In this document: positions 1-8,779 of the stretch, one piece after another
How positions within the stretch are numbered: the first letter of the stretch is position 1
Layout: each line of letters begins with the position of its first letter
DNA from: Chamaesiphon sp. GL140_3_metabinner_50
Lineage (GTDB): Bacteria; Cyanobacteriota; Cyanobacteriia; Cyanobacteriales; Chamaesiphonaceae
NCBI RefSeq assembly: GCF_025361915.1
Contig: NZ_JANYJC010000083.1
Location: forward strand, 1 to 47,202
Direction of reading: 5' to 3'
DNA: 47,202 nucleotides
Position numbers and translations under genes: made by a program
Notes under the pieces: model-generated
What the model was told of the DNA's origin: nothing
What the model saw: only the letters and a program-made list of their open reading frames with translations
Database searches by the model: none

Positions 1-283
1 TGGGGCTTCTTTTTCACTTAATGATAAGCATCATCCAGAACTGACGGTTAGATTAAGTCAAAGTGCATTCGTAATCATTTTTCGCTTTCTCTCAGTAGGT
101 TTTGGTGATTAATTATTACTATTAGAAAGCTTTGGGTGTAAATCATCCTTACGTACTGAGCCACTGACATGTATAATTAAATCGCTTGAAGCTAAGACAT
201 TAAAAGAAAGACCCAACTTCTTGAAGAAATTGAGTCTTTGGTAGTCTTTGTGGGGATAAAATCTTGAATTTGTTTTAGTCTCT

Positions 284-1150
284 CTAAATCTCATCCAAGC
301 TAATGTTCGATCGAAACCGCTGTTGAAATGCCGTCAGCGTACCTGAATTAGCACTAGAAGTATAAATCGCAAATATCACTCTATCGAAACAACCCCAAAA
401 ACTGGGATGTTCCAGCCACCGCCCGAAGGCATCGGCTACCATACCAGGATCGTTACAAAATACCCCACAACCCCAAGCTCCGAGTAATATCGATCGATGT
501 CCATTATCGCGTGCGATGGCTAAAACAATCCCCGCACGTCGTTCGAGTGTGGCTGCAATCGCCGCACTACATTCAGGATCTCGACGTAAAGCTTGTCCCG
601 CGTTGGGTGCGGGTGCGGTAATTACCGATGCTAGAAATACATTATCTGACAACTCCCGATTGCGGACGCGAAACCACGGGACATTCGGAGAATAGATAGT
701 ATAATCGCTATACAGCAACGATTCACCCGCACGGTTGACATCGTAGTAAGTGGGTTGAGTCAACAGACACGGGTAGATGCCCGAACAACGCGCCAAATCT
801 TCTTCCTGAGCTTTGGCACCATTAATAAAGCCACCACCCGGATTTCGGGCTGATGCGAAGCTTAATAATACCAAATCTCTACACCCCTCAGCACGCACGA
901 GTCGATTGGCGGCTACTTGGGTTGTTTCGGTTGTCACTTCAATCTGGGGTTGCTGCTTGGATGTACTAGCAGCGGGCTGTTCTAATAATGCATACGACTG
1001 TTGCGGGGTGTATAAAACTGTGTTTTTGACTGCACTCTGTTGTGCGGCTAAAAACTCAATTGTTTTTCCAGCCCGATCGATATATTTCCCTATTTTGAGA
1101 ATATCTAATGTTTCCTTAGCAGTATTTTTGAGTGACATAATTCGATTCAT
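284..1150 (-). CDS. TIGR02452-type poly(ADP-ribose) glycohydrolase (bacterial PARG)
   Basis: 288 residues. It has the bacterial PARG signature GGG-X7-QEE: GGG at about residues 105-107 (in ARNPGGGFINGAKAQEE) and QEE at 115-117. The N-terminal segment (about 1-85) resembles the DUF2263 region of this family, and the macro-like fold follows, with a glycine-rich stretch GAWGCGVFCNDP near residue 225 and a C-terminal FDRVIFAIY strand. Proteins of this family hydrolyse ADP-ribose polymers or remove ADP-ribose, probably in the cytoplasm. ATG at 1150 was used; a second ATG four codons later is equally possible. The gene stands alone, followed downstream by unassigned sequence. Family membership is confident; substrate is inferred. 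Confidence 0.85.
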   Translation of the reverse strand: MNRIMSLKNTAKETLDILKIGKYIDRAGKTIEFLAAQQSAVKNTVLYTPQQSYALLEQPAASTSKQQPQIEVTTETTQVAANRLVRAEGCRDLVLLSFASARNPGGGFINGAKAQEEDLARCSGIYPCLLTQPTYYDVNRAGESLLYSDYTIYSPNVPWFRVRNRELSDNVFLASVITAPAPNAGQALRRDPECSAAIAATLERRAGIVLAIARDNGHRSILLGAWGCGVFCNDPGMVADAFGRWLEHPSFWGCFDRVIFAIYTSSANSGTLTAFQQRFRSNISLDEI

Positions 1151-1202
1151 TCATAGAGCGTGAGCTAGACAGCTCGATATCGATCGAAACAGCTAAGTAT
1201 TG

Positions 1203-1463
1203 TTAGATTGCATTTGGTTCTTTTGGCTCTTCTCCAATTGCTTGTTGTGAAGAGTGGCGAATATGAAGAATCCGAACACTAGATACGAACTCATCTAATC
1301 CCTGCTGAATACCTGCTATCGCTGCCGCTGAATCTTGTGTTTCCCATTCAAGAATACTCGCCAAAAGCTCGGTTGCAACCAGATTAATATCTTGTCCCTG
1401 ACGTACCGCTTTTTCTCGTAACTGTTCTTCTAATTCTGGACTTAGAGTGACGACAATCGACAT
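1203..1463 (-). CDS. Ribbon-helix-helix antitoxin-like small protein
   Basis: 86 residues from an internal ATG. The open frame extends about 190 bases further upstream, but that part runs through a palindromic repeat and is unlikely to be translated. The start MSIVVTLSPELEEQLREKA is typical of small ribbon-helix-helix or CopG-like DNA-binding antitoxins: a short beta strand, then a helix rich in E, K and Q. No toxin gene is visible on either side, so it may be an orphan antitoxin or a free-standing regulator. The C-terminal part is not recognised. Confidence 0.55.
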   Translation of the reverse strand: MSIVVTLSPELEEQLREKAVRQGQDINLVATELLASILEWETQDSAAAIAGIQQGLDEFVSSVRILHIRHSSQQAIGEEPKEPNAI

Positions 1464-1523
1464 AGATCTAGTTCCTACAGCAGTTAATCTGTATACGATT
1501 TTAACATAATGGTAGAGTAGATC

Positions 1524-1660
1524 GTAGGTTGGGTAGAGCAGAGCGAAACCCAACGATCCCACAATTATCGGTATTGGTTTAATGTTGGGTTTCATTCTGG
1601 TTGATGAGCGACTCGTACCGTGCGACAGCCGAAGTGTAGTCGAATTACAATCCAACCTAC
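1524..1660. repeat. GTAGGTTGGG...CCAACCTAC inverted-repeat element
   Basis: Outer ends read GTAGGTTGGG and TCCAACCTAC, with inner copies of AACCCAAC and GTTGGGTTTC. The same termini occur at 9338-9562 and 37371-37455, so this is a dispersed palindromic family of the kind common in cyanobacteria. It has no coding capacity of its own and lies upstream of the antitoxin-like gene. Confidence 0.6.
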
Positions 1661-1694
1661 AATTTACTAAAATCTAAAATCTAAAACCTAAAAC

Positions 1695-4241
1695 CTAATC
1701 ACTAGTCTGGCGATATTGTTCGATGAAATCTTGCACTAGTTGGCGATATTCGCGCATCGTTTCATCGACCCAATTGCGATCGTTACCATTGACATAAATA
1801 TGTACCAAAGGTTCGCCAGCATCGGGGAGAATTAAGATCCAGCGATCGTCTTGATAATTGATAATTTTAACCCCATCTTCGGTATCTAAATATTCTGGTT
1901 GATGGGTTTCGAGAATATGCCGCATTAAGCCACCTTTAGCCGTCCAGGGGCACCGAATTGAGTGGCTGCGATAAAAGACGCGCGGTAGCTCGGCGCGGAG
2001 GCTGCTGAGGGAACGTTCTTGGCGGGTGAGCATTTCGATTAGTTTGGCGATGCAAAACATGGCATCGAAGCCGGGATGAAATTCGGGGAAGATAAAGCCC
2101 ATTTCGCCGCTCCCGCCGAGGACGACGTTTGGTAACTGTTGGCAAGCTTCCATTAATGCTGTGGGGCTGGCTTTGGTGCGCTTGACTTTGCCCCCATGAC
2201 GGCGGACAATTTGTTCGATTGCGCTGGAAACTTGGACGGGAACGACTACGGTACCGCCGGGGTAGGCGGTGAGGACGATTTGCACCATTAGGGCGGTGAG
2301 CATATCGCCGCGAATTGGTGCGCCTTCTTCATCGACGAGGATCAGTTGTTCGCCGTGGGCGGAGACTTGCACGCCGAAGGAGCCTTTGAGGGCGACGACG
2401 ACATGTCCGAGTTGGTTTAATAGGACTTCCCGCTCGTTGGCGGTGAGGGAGATCTGGCTAAGGCTGGCGTTGAGTACTACTGCGTCGCAGCCGAATTTTG
2501 AGAGGAGTACGGGGAGAATTGCGCCAGAGACGGCGTAGACGTAATCGACGACTACTTTAAAGCTAGCATGACGGATCGCATCGATATTAAGTTGCTTTTG
2601 GAAGGCGGATTTATAGATTTCCATGCCTTGGGAAAAACGATTGACATCGCCGATTTCGGGAATCCGCGCGCGGCGGAGATCTTCTTTGAAGTAGGCTGAT
2701 TCGATTTTTTTCTCTTGGGTGGTGGAGATATTAATGCCGCGATCGTCGAAGAATTCGATTAAAATTGAATCCATGCGATCGGGATGCAATCTGACGTGAA
2801 TGCCGCCGATGACTGTGACTTCATCTTGACGTTGGCGCAAGGCATAAATAATTTTCCGAGCGACGGGGATGGCGGTGGCTTCAAGATCTTGGATATTAAT
2901 ACCTACTGACATTAATCCCGCAATTAGAGATCGCGACACCATCCGCGATACATTTCGTTGATCGCGAGAAACTGTGACTTGGGTGCCTATTTTAAGGGTG
3001 GAACCGTAAGCGGCACCCAATTTAACGGCAAATTCGGGAGTAATATCGATATTTGCCAAGCCCTGCACGCCACGCTGGGCAAATAAGTTGCGGTGGGCGA
3101 TTTGCCCCCAGATTAGATTCAGATTTAGCACGGCCAAAGGTTCGATTTCTTTATTCGGCCATACTCGCACATTCGGATTGATCTGCGCTTCTTCACCCAC
3201 GTTCGAGAGTGCCCCCAAAACGGCTCCTTCTAGCACTTGGGCACCGCGACCGATCCTCACCCCGCGCGCTAGCACGCAAGCCCGAAGCTGGGCATCCTCG
3301 CCGATAATCGAGCCACTGCCAATAATCGGACGTTTGAGATTAGCATTAGCTCCGATCGCCACATTATCACCGACAATCGTCTCGGCAGAAATTTTTACCC
3401 GCGCGCCAATTTTACAATTTGCGCCAATTACCGCTGGAGCCTCAATTTGGGCACTCGGATCGATGTAGGTATTCGCCCCAATCCAAATTCCGGGGCTAGC
3501 TTCGGGAAATGGCCAGTCGAGCTGGACTTTGCCGCGCAGCGCGTCGTATTGGGCTTCCCGATAGGTATCGAGTTGTCCGATATCGCACCAATAACCGCTG
3601 GCGACGTAGCCATACATCGGGATATCATGCGCTAGGAGCTGGGGGAATAAATCTTGCGAAAAGTCGGCTTCGGTATCGGGATGGAGATAGTCTAAGACTT
3701 CTGGTTCGAGAATATAAATCCCTGTATTTACCGCATCAGAAAATACTTCACTGGCGGAGGGTTTCTCTAAAAAGCGACGAATCCGTTGATTTTCATCGAT
3801 GATTACCACCCCGAAATCAATCGGGTAGGGAATCTGAGTTAAAATAATAGTCGCCTTAGCACCTTTTTGACGATGGAATTCGATCGCACCCGTAAGATCG
3901 ATATCGGTGAGACTATCCCCACTAATTACTAAAAATGTCCCGCCTAGAATTTCTTCGACATTTTTGACGCAGCCAGCCGTACCCAATGCTCGCTCGGCTT
4001 CGATCGCATAATGAATTTTGACACCAAAATCGCTACCATCGCCAAAATAATTTTGAATTACCTCTGGGAGATAATGCAAGGTGATGATAATTTCGGTAAT
4101 GTGGTGGCGTTTGAGCAAATTAATAATATGCTCGGCGATCGGACGATCGATCGCTGGTACCATCGGTTTGGGTAGTTCGCAGGTTAAAGGTCTCAACCGC
4201 GTTCCAGAACCTCCAGCCATCAATACTGCGCGCAGTTGCAT
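1695..4241 (-). CDS. Mannose-1-phosphate guanylyltransferase-like protein with degenerate phosphomannomutase domain
   Basis: 848 residues from the ATG of MQLRAVLMAGG; an upstream in-frame start would add 10 residues but misses the usual family start. Order of domains: nucleotidyltransferase (about 1-230) with the GGSGTRLRPLT nucleotide loop and the PKPMVP substrate loop; left-handed beta-helix hexapeptide repeats (about 250-375); a phosphohexomutase-like region (about 385-840). In active mutases a phosphoserine loop TASHNP and a metal loop DGDxDR are expected. Here the matching places read GGIHVRLHPDR and VSAHGEQ, so the third domain probably has no mutase activity. Likely role: NDP-sugar (GDP-mannose or related) supply for surface polysaccharide. 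The exact nucleotide and sugar are inferred. Confidence 0.85.
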   Translation of the reverse strand: MQLRAVLMAGGSGTRLRPLTCELPKPMVPAIDRPIAEHIINLLKRHHITEIIITLHYLPEVIQNYFGDGSDFGVKIHYAIEAERALGTAGCVKNVEEILGGTFLVISGDSLTDIDLTGAIEFHRQKGAKATIILTQIPYPIDFGVVIIDENQRIRRFLEKPSASEVFSDAVNTGIYILEPEVLDYLHPDTEADFSQDLFPQLLAHDIPMYGYVASGYWCDIGQLDTYREAQYDALRGKVQLDWPFPEASPGIWIGANTYIDPSAQIEAPAVIGANCKIGARVKISAETIVGDNVAIGANANLKRPIIGSGSIIGEDAQLRACVLARGVRIGRGAQVLEGAVLGALSNVGEEAQINPNVRVWPNKEIEPLAVLNLNLIWGQIAHRNLFAQRGVQGLANIDITPEFAVKLGAAYGSTLKIGTQVTVSRDQRNVSRMVSRSLIAGLMSVGINIQDLEATAIPVARKIIYALRQRQDEVTVIGGIHVRLHPDRMDSILIEFFDDRGINISTTQEKKIESAYFKEDLRRARIPEIGDVNRFSQGMEIYKSAFQKQLNIDAIRHASFKVVVDYVYAVSGAILPVLLSKFGCDAVVLNASLSQISLTANEREVLLNQLGHVVVALKGSFGVQVSAHGEQLILVDEEGAPIRGDMLTALMVQIVLTAYPGGTVVVPVQVSSAIEQIVRRHGGKVKRTKASPTALMEACQQLPNVVLGGSGEMGFIFPEFHPGFDAMFCIAKLIEMLTRQERSLSSLRAELPRVFYRSHSIRCPWTAKGGLMRHILETHQPEYLDTEDGVKIINYQDDRWILILPDAGEPLVHIYVNGNDRNWVDETMREYRQLVQDFIEQYRQTSD

Positions 4242-4452
4242 ATCGTTTTTCGAGGGGATAGTCTCACCCAATATATCTTTATTGTCAATCGATTTTTAGA
4301 AGCTGGCACCAGGCGATCGCATAGGTTAATATATTCAGCCCAATTCAGGATTTATGGAATCAGACTAGAATAGAATGTAGATTGATACCATAGTGCAATT
4401 TTGCGATCCATTCTGTCAAACTCGTCATCATTGAGAAAATAAATAAAGATTT

Positions 4453-4647
4453 ATGCAATTCGTTGTCGTCGGTTTAGTGGGAGCTTACGGATACGGTGTC
4501 TGGAGATTTTCGCGCAACTTCAACCGTACCAATTATCAACGTACCCTCCCCACCAAGATCGTGCTAGCTCTATTATGGCCAGTTTGCTACATTGTCAATG
4601 CTTCCTATCGGCAGAACTTTAATAGAGCATTAAAGGGCGGCGATTGA
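4453..4647 (+). CDS. Small hypothetical membrane protein
   Basis: 64 residues. A hydrophobic N-terminus (MQFVVVGLVGAYGYGVW) and a second hydrophobic stretch (IVLALLWPVCYIVN) flank a basic, polar segment, so one or two membrane passes are likely. It lies in the same direction and about 50 bases ahead of the cytochrome b gene, so the two may share a transcript. Function unknown. Confidence 0.6.
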   Translation: MQFVVVGLVGAYGYGVWRFSRNFNRTNYQRTLPTKIVLALLWPVCYIVNASYRQNFNRALKGGD

Positions 4648-4695
4648 GTCCGATCTGGCTCTTGGAATGCGAATAAGTTTACCGAGTTGATTGTT

Positions 4696-5289
4696 ATGGC
4701 AACACCCAAAAAAATACCACCGATTCCACACCAAAAAATTATCATCAAGTTATTTCACGGTATCATCATTATCAGTCTATTCTTGATGATTGGTAGCGGA
4801 CTCCAAATTTATAATGCTACGCCCGTATTTGGTGATAAAGAAGGGTGGCAGTTTCCCGATTTTATGACTCTGGGTGGCTGGCTGGCGGGTGGTAGAGATT
4901 GGCACTTTGCCATCATGTGGGTATTTTCATTTAATTTATTAATTTATGGTATCTACATCTTTTTAACTAAGCGGTGGCAACGCCGTTTTGTTGCCAGCAG
5001 CGATCTGCAAGCTATCAAAGTCGGACAAAACCATAAGCGTAAGGCTTATGCTTGGCATCGGCTAATTTATACTGGTATTATTCCCATTTTAATTCTGGCG
5101 ATCGCAAGTGGATTAGCAATGTATAAGCCCGTTCAATTAGCTTGGTTGATGAGTTTATTTGGCAATTGGAAAACACTCCGCATAATCCATTTTATGACAG
5201 TGCCGATCTCTTTAGTATTTACGGTTTTACACATGTTCATGGGTTTAAAAGTCGGCGGACTAAGGCTCTGGAGATCGATGTTTGTCTGA
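4696..5289 (+). CDS. Cytochrome b561-type membrane subunit (thiosulfate reductase or YedZ-like)
   Basis: 197 residues from the ATG at MATPKKIPPIPHQK; a TTG three codons earlier is less likely. Four hydrophobic segments are visible: about 18-42 (HGIIIISLFLMIGSG), 68-92 (HFAIMWVFSFNLLIYG), 120-142 (WHRLIYTGIIPILILAIASG) and 160-185 (IHFMTVPISLVFTVLHMFMG). Histidines sit near the start of these segments (HG, WHF, WHR, IHF, LHM), as expected for b-type haem ligands. It probably anchors and passes electrons to or from the molybdopterin protein encoded 49 bases downstream. Confidence 0.8.
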   Translation: MATPKKIPPIPHQKIIIKLFHGIIIISLFLMIGSGLQIYNATPVFGDKEGWQFPDFMTLGGWLAGGRDWHFAIMWVFSFNLLIYGIYIFLTKRWQRRFVASSDLQAIKVGQNHKRKAYAWHRLIYTGIIPILILAIASGLAMYKPVQLAWLMSLFGNWKTLRIIHFMTVPISLVFTVLHMFMGLKVGGLRLWRSMFV

Positions 5290-5338
5290 GTGAATATTAA
5301 AGTAGGGGCAATAATCAAAACTTTAATTCCTAATTTGT

Positions 5339-6046
5339 ATGCATCCTCAGTCTCTAAGTCGGCGGCAATTATTCCAACTATCTGGTTTCGCAGGTATGGG
5401 TTTATTACTCGATAGCTGTGGATTAAACGAATACTCTACGGCTGTAGGTAATGCGATCGATCCGCTCAATCAACGAGTCGAAGAATTACTACTCAAACCG
5501 CAAGCTTTAGCACGCGAATATCCTATTAGTTCGATAGATCCTAATGCATTAATAATTAATAGTTTTACCGATGTCCCCCAAATCGATCCGACTACTTTTA
5601 AGCTAATTATCGATGGAGCAGTCAACCAGCCCCTGCAATTAAGTATGAACGACATTTACAAGTTACCACTCCAAACGATGGTAATTCAGCATGTCTGTGT
5701 CGAAGGTTGGGCGGCAATCGTCCAATGGGGAGGAGCAAGACTAAAAGATTTAATCGCGTTAGCGCAGCCAAAAAACACGGCTCGTTATGTTTATTTTGAA
5801 TCGGGTGATGGTTACTATAATAGTTGGGATTTACCCTCAGCAATCCACCCACAAACGCTGTTAGCCTATCAAAAAAATGGACAACCGCTTCCCGTCGATA
5901 ATGGGGCACCATTGCGCCTTGCTGCACCAATTAAGCTGGGCTACAAGCAAAGTAAATGGGTAACTAGGGTGACGCTAATGAATCAGTTGCCGATAAAACG
6001 AGGCTACTGGGAAGACCAAGGTTATGAATGGTTTGGCGGGCTTTAA
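5339..6046 (+). CDS. Molybdopterin-dependent oxidoreductase, sulfite oxidase/YedY (MsrP)-like
   Basis: 235 residues. The N-terminus has a twin-arginine signal (SLSRRQLFQLSG) followed by a hydrophobic stretch, so it is exported folded with its cofactor; a cysteine at about 27 might be lipidated, but the preceding residues LLDS are not a classical lipobox. The molybdopterin domain carries the conserved cysteine that ligates molybdenum, in QHVCVEGW (C120), and later GAPLRL and KLGYKQSKWV motifs of the sulfite oxidase fold. Pairing with the upstream membrane cytochrome b makes a YedYZ-like periplasmic reductase the best guess. Substrate unknown. The stop codon directly abuts that of the convergent pentapeptide-repeat gene. 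Confidence 0.85.
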   Translation: MHPQSLSRRQLFQLSGFAGMGLLLDSCGLNEYSTAVGNAIDPLNQRVEELLLKPQALAREYPISSIDPNALIINSFTDVPQIDPTTFKLIIDGAVNQPLQLSMNDIYKLPLQTMVIQHVCVEGWAAIVQWGGARLKDLIALAQPKNTARYVYFESGDGYYNSWDLPSAIHPQTLLAYQKNGQPLPVDNGAPLRLAAPIKLGYKQSKWVTRVTLMNQLPIKRGYWEDQGYEWFGGL

Positions 6047-6874
6047 TTAGAGTGTTAAACTTTGTCTGGTAGTGCGGCGCGTAAAAGCATTCCAAACATC
6101 TAATTCTGCTGCCGAACGCCCTAATAATGTTCCTCTGAGCGCGTCGCCCAGTCCCTGCACGCGGCTAAAATCTGCACCAGCAATACTAGTCAAATGTTCC
6201 ATTTCTACGCCACTCAAGTCGGCGGCGCGCAAATCGACACCTTGCAAATCTACACCATTCAAGCGCGCATTTCGCAACGAAGCACCTGTCAGATACGCTC
6301 TCTGGAGCGTTGCACCACTCAACTTGGCATTTTGAAGATTGGCTCCTGTCAAATCGGCTCCGCTGAGATAACTTCCGAGCAGATTCGCGCCACTGAGATC
6401 GGCATTGCGGAGATTAGCAGTATTGAGGTAAGCACCATTAAGGATCGCTCCAGGGCCGATCGCACCTGAAGATTTATAAGCAAATCCTTCACTCCAAGTG
6501 GTACGATCGTCGTATCTAGCGACTTGTAATTTAACTCCAGTTAAATTTGCACCAGTCAAATTGGTATTGTAAAGTTGCGATCGATTGAGATAAGCTTTTT
6601 CTAAGTTCGCATTACTCAAGTTGGCATCGCTGAGATCGACTCCTCGCAAGTCAGCTCCGCTCAAATCGGCTCCGCTGAGATTAGCTCCCCGAAAATTTGC
6701 CCCGATCGCATTTAATCCGCTCAGTTTAGCACCTGGTAAATCGATGCTGCTAAAATTAAATCGATACAGATCTAACTGGGCGATCGATCGACCAGCATCA
6801 ATAGTTGCTAAAATTTTGGAAGTAGCGATCGCAGAATCGTTCAAGGTTGCTTTAAATAACTCGTTATTAGTCAA
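6047..6874 (-). CDS. Pentapeptide-repeat protein
   Basis: 275 residues. From about residue 40 to 240 it consists almost entirely of A(D/N)LSG-type pentapeptides (for example GANLSGADLSGADLRGVDLS), which fold as a right-handed beta helix. A non-repeat insert occurs at about 120-142 (RYDDRTTWSEGFAYKSSGAIGPG), a break seen in many cyanobacterial members. The only start in frame after an upstream stop is a TTG, so initiation is uncertain. No catalytic motif; function unknown. Confidence 0.8.
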   Translation of the reverse strand: MTNNELFKATLNDSAIATSKILATIDAGRSIAQLDLYRFNFSSIDLPGAKLSGLNAIGANFRGANLSGADLSGADLRGVDLSDANLSNANLEKAYLNRSQLYNTNLTGANLTGVKLQVARYDDRTTWSEGFAYKSSGAIGPGAILNGAYLNTANLRNADLSGANLLGSYLSGADLTGANLQNAKLSGATLQRAYLTGASLRNARLNGVDLQGVDLRAADLSGVEMEHLTSIAGADFSRVQGLGDALRGTLLGRSAAELDVWNAFTRRTTRQSLTL

Positions 6875-6950
6875 CTTTATAGTGTAACGGTCGGTTTAGG
6901 CAATCGATCGGTACAAATAGAAACCAACAAAACTATCCACTAATTCCCCC

Positions 6951-7532
6951 ATGTCTCTAGTTCCCCCCATGACGATGATGGACTTCTTTCGCAAAAGCGC
7001 AGGAACCTGGCTTACCCTCCGCGCGGTTCATCATTTCGATTTGGTTGAGGATGAATCGGGAGAATCAAATTTGATCGTGCGTGTTATCGAGCAAACAGAT
7101 GCTAAAGTTGCCGCAATTTGCGAGCAGCAATCGATCGATCCCGCTCAGGCTATGGGTGGCGGACTATTTATGTGGCAAGCCAATCTCGATGAAGAGCCGC
7201 CAAATGCCGATTATGGTGCGGTGCTGATCGATGTCCCCGATGATGAGAGTAGACTATCTGGTAAGCTAATTCGCGATCGTGGTTATGTCGAAAAAATTCC
7301 CGTAATTTCTAGGTATTGGTTTGGTCGAGATGGGATTTTAACGATCGAGACGGAATATGATAACAATCAAGGACAAGAGCGATGCTGGTTTATTACCGAC
7401 GATTTTCGGGTGCGGGTAAGTAGCGTCAGAATGATGAATGGCGTAAATTTGACAACCTACTGCTCGGAGCGAAGATGTATCGAGGATACTACTCTAAATG
7501 CCATGATCGATCGTAATTCAGCTAGAGTTTAG
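6951..7532 (+). CDS. cpcS: Phycobiliprotein lyase, CpcS/CpeS family
   Basis: 193 residues. Matches the family start MDFFRKSAGTWLTLRAVHHF and the following SNLIVRVIEQTD...QQSIDPAQAMGGG segment, then the conserved RYWFGRDGILTIETEYD and ERCWFITDDFRVR strands of the lipocalin-like barrel. These lyases attach phycocyanobilin to Cys-82 of phycobiliprotein beta subunits in the cytoplasm. Length is normal for the family. The first ATG is used; further ATGs at codons 7, 9 and 10 are closer to the usual family start. No phycobilisome genes lie beside it in this window. Confidence 0.9.
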   Translation: MSLVPPMTMMDFFRKSAGTWLTLRAVHHFDLVEDESGESNLIVRVIEQTDAKVAAICEQQSIDPAQAMGGGLFMWQANLDEEPPNADYGAVLIDVPDDESRLSGKLIRDRGYVEKIPVISRYWFGRDGILTIETEYDNNQGQERCWFITDDFRVRVSSVRMMNGVNLTTYCSERRCIEDTTLNAMIDRNSARV

Positions 7533-7604
7533 GGAATAGTGGATAAGCGGTGGAACATCTCAATCGCTCAATTGAATGACTTCGGCTGTATTGGGTTGGT
7601 AGTA

Positions 7605-8600
7605 TTAATTTGGTGAGGTAGGAATGCCTAGATATTCAAATAGAGAATTTGAAGTACTCCAATCCAACGATCTAATCAGCAAATCATCCAAATCGTCTGC
7701 CGTCATGCTCGTCAATTTGGCTTCGATTTCTGGAGAAACCTTGCCAAATCTAGCCGATAAGAGTTTTTTTGCTGTTTCCAGTTTGCCTTCGGCTTTACCT
7801 CTAGCTTCGCCTTCGGCTTGAAGTTCTTTGACACGCTTTTGATAAGCAGGTTCTTGTTGCAAAATGCTCATGGTACTTACCTCTTGTGGATCGATCGATG
7901 CGGTTGTTGTGAGTCCTTGAATGTGGATGCAATATTCGTTACATGCTCCAATTATATCATTGGCTAACGGTAGGTCGGGATACAACCGATCGATGTCGCG
8001 ATAGGCTCTTAATACGGTGTCGGGATTATTACTCAACAGCTTGAGCAACATTGTATCTTCTGAGTAGGCGAGCTTTTCGAGGACGACAATTCCAATTCCT
8101 GTTTGCGGATCTAGTCTGTAGACATGTTTGCCAAAAATGGGATCGGGTTCGGCACGGGTACGGAGTAGTAAGTTGTCACCACATTTTGCTGTCAAGATCC
8201 AGGTAAAGGGCATGTCTGGGGAGAGCGGAGTCGGTTTGTTTGCGGTGCTTTTATCCAGCCGCAAGTCGCTAGAGCGATCGATCCGGGTATCGTTTTCACT
8301 ATACCAATAAACTTGTTTACGAAGGGTGCAACTATCGATGTATTCGGGTTTGAGATATTGGCTGTAGTGTTCGACAATGATGGTGGGATGAATTTTCATC
8401 ATTCGTCCTAACATGCCTAGCAGTTGTTCCTGCTGAGGGTTGAGGGGATTGGGGTCGGTTAAACTTTTGTAAAAGATGTCGATGAAGAGTTCTTCTTTAA
8501 GTCGAACTGGGCGTTGGGTTGCGGCGATTTGGGTAGGGAAGAGGAGTGGGAATATTGCTTTGACAAATTTATCATGCGGCTGGTGGGGTTGAGCGGTCAT
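7605..8600 (-). CDS. Rpn-family nuclease-like protein with DUF4351 C-terminus
   Basis: 331 residues from the ATG at MTAQPHQPHDKFVKAIFP; an in-frame TTG 14 codons upstream is an alternative. The N-terminal half has the layout of Rpn/YhgA-like PD-(D/E)XK proteins: HDKFVKAIF, LKEELFIDIFY and a GIVVLEKLAY strand. A lysine/glutamate-rich linker (AEGEARGKAEGKLETAKKLL) precedes the helical DUF4351-like end (LLSARFGKVSPEIEAKLTSMTADDLDDL). Such genes are abundant in cyanobacteria and are called recombination-promoting nucleases; activity of this copy is not shown. Confidence 0.75.
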   Translation of the reverse strand: MTAQPHQPHDKFVKAIFPLLFPTQIAATQRPVRLKEELFIDIFYKSLTDPNPLNPQQEQLLGMLGRMMKIHPTIIVEHYSQYLKPEYIDSCTLRKQVYWYSENDTRIDRSSDLRLDKSTANKPTPLSPDMPFTWILTAKCGDNLLLRTRAEPDPIFGKHVYRLDPQTGIGIVVLEKLAYSEDTMLLKLLSNNPDTVLRAYRDIDRLYPDLPLANDIIGACNEYCIHIQGLTTTASIDPQEVSTMSILQQEPAYQKRVKELQAEGEARGKAEGKLETAKKLLSARFGKVSPEIEAKLTSMTADDLDDLLIRSLDWSTSNSLFEYLGIPTSPN

Positions 8601-8779
8601 TGGGTAAAGGAGTTGTTCGGGCACTCTTGTCTGTGTTGACAATGATTTTTAGCTAGATCGTAACACTCCCGTTTCCAGAAATGGCGTTAATAATTGTCCA
8701 ATCCATTGTGGATAGGGGTGTTGGTGTGCCAGATCGATCGGGCGGTAGAATAGATGCTAGTTAGTAAGGAAGTATTGGT

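Noticed and set aside
109-294. 61-residue reverse-strand open frame next to the PARG gene
   Set aside because: Overlaps the PARG stop end, no recognisable family, composition not protein-like enough; may be a remnant but cannot be supported.
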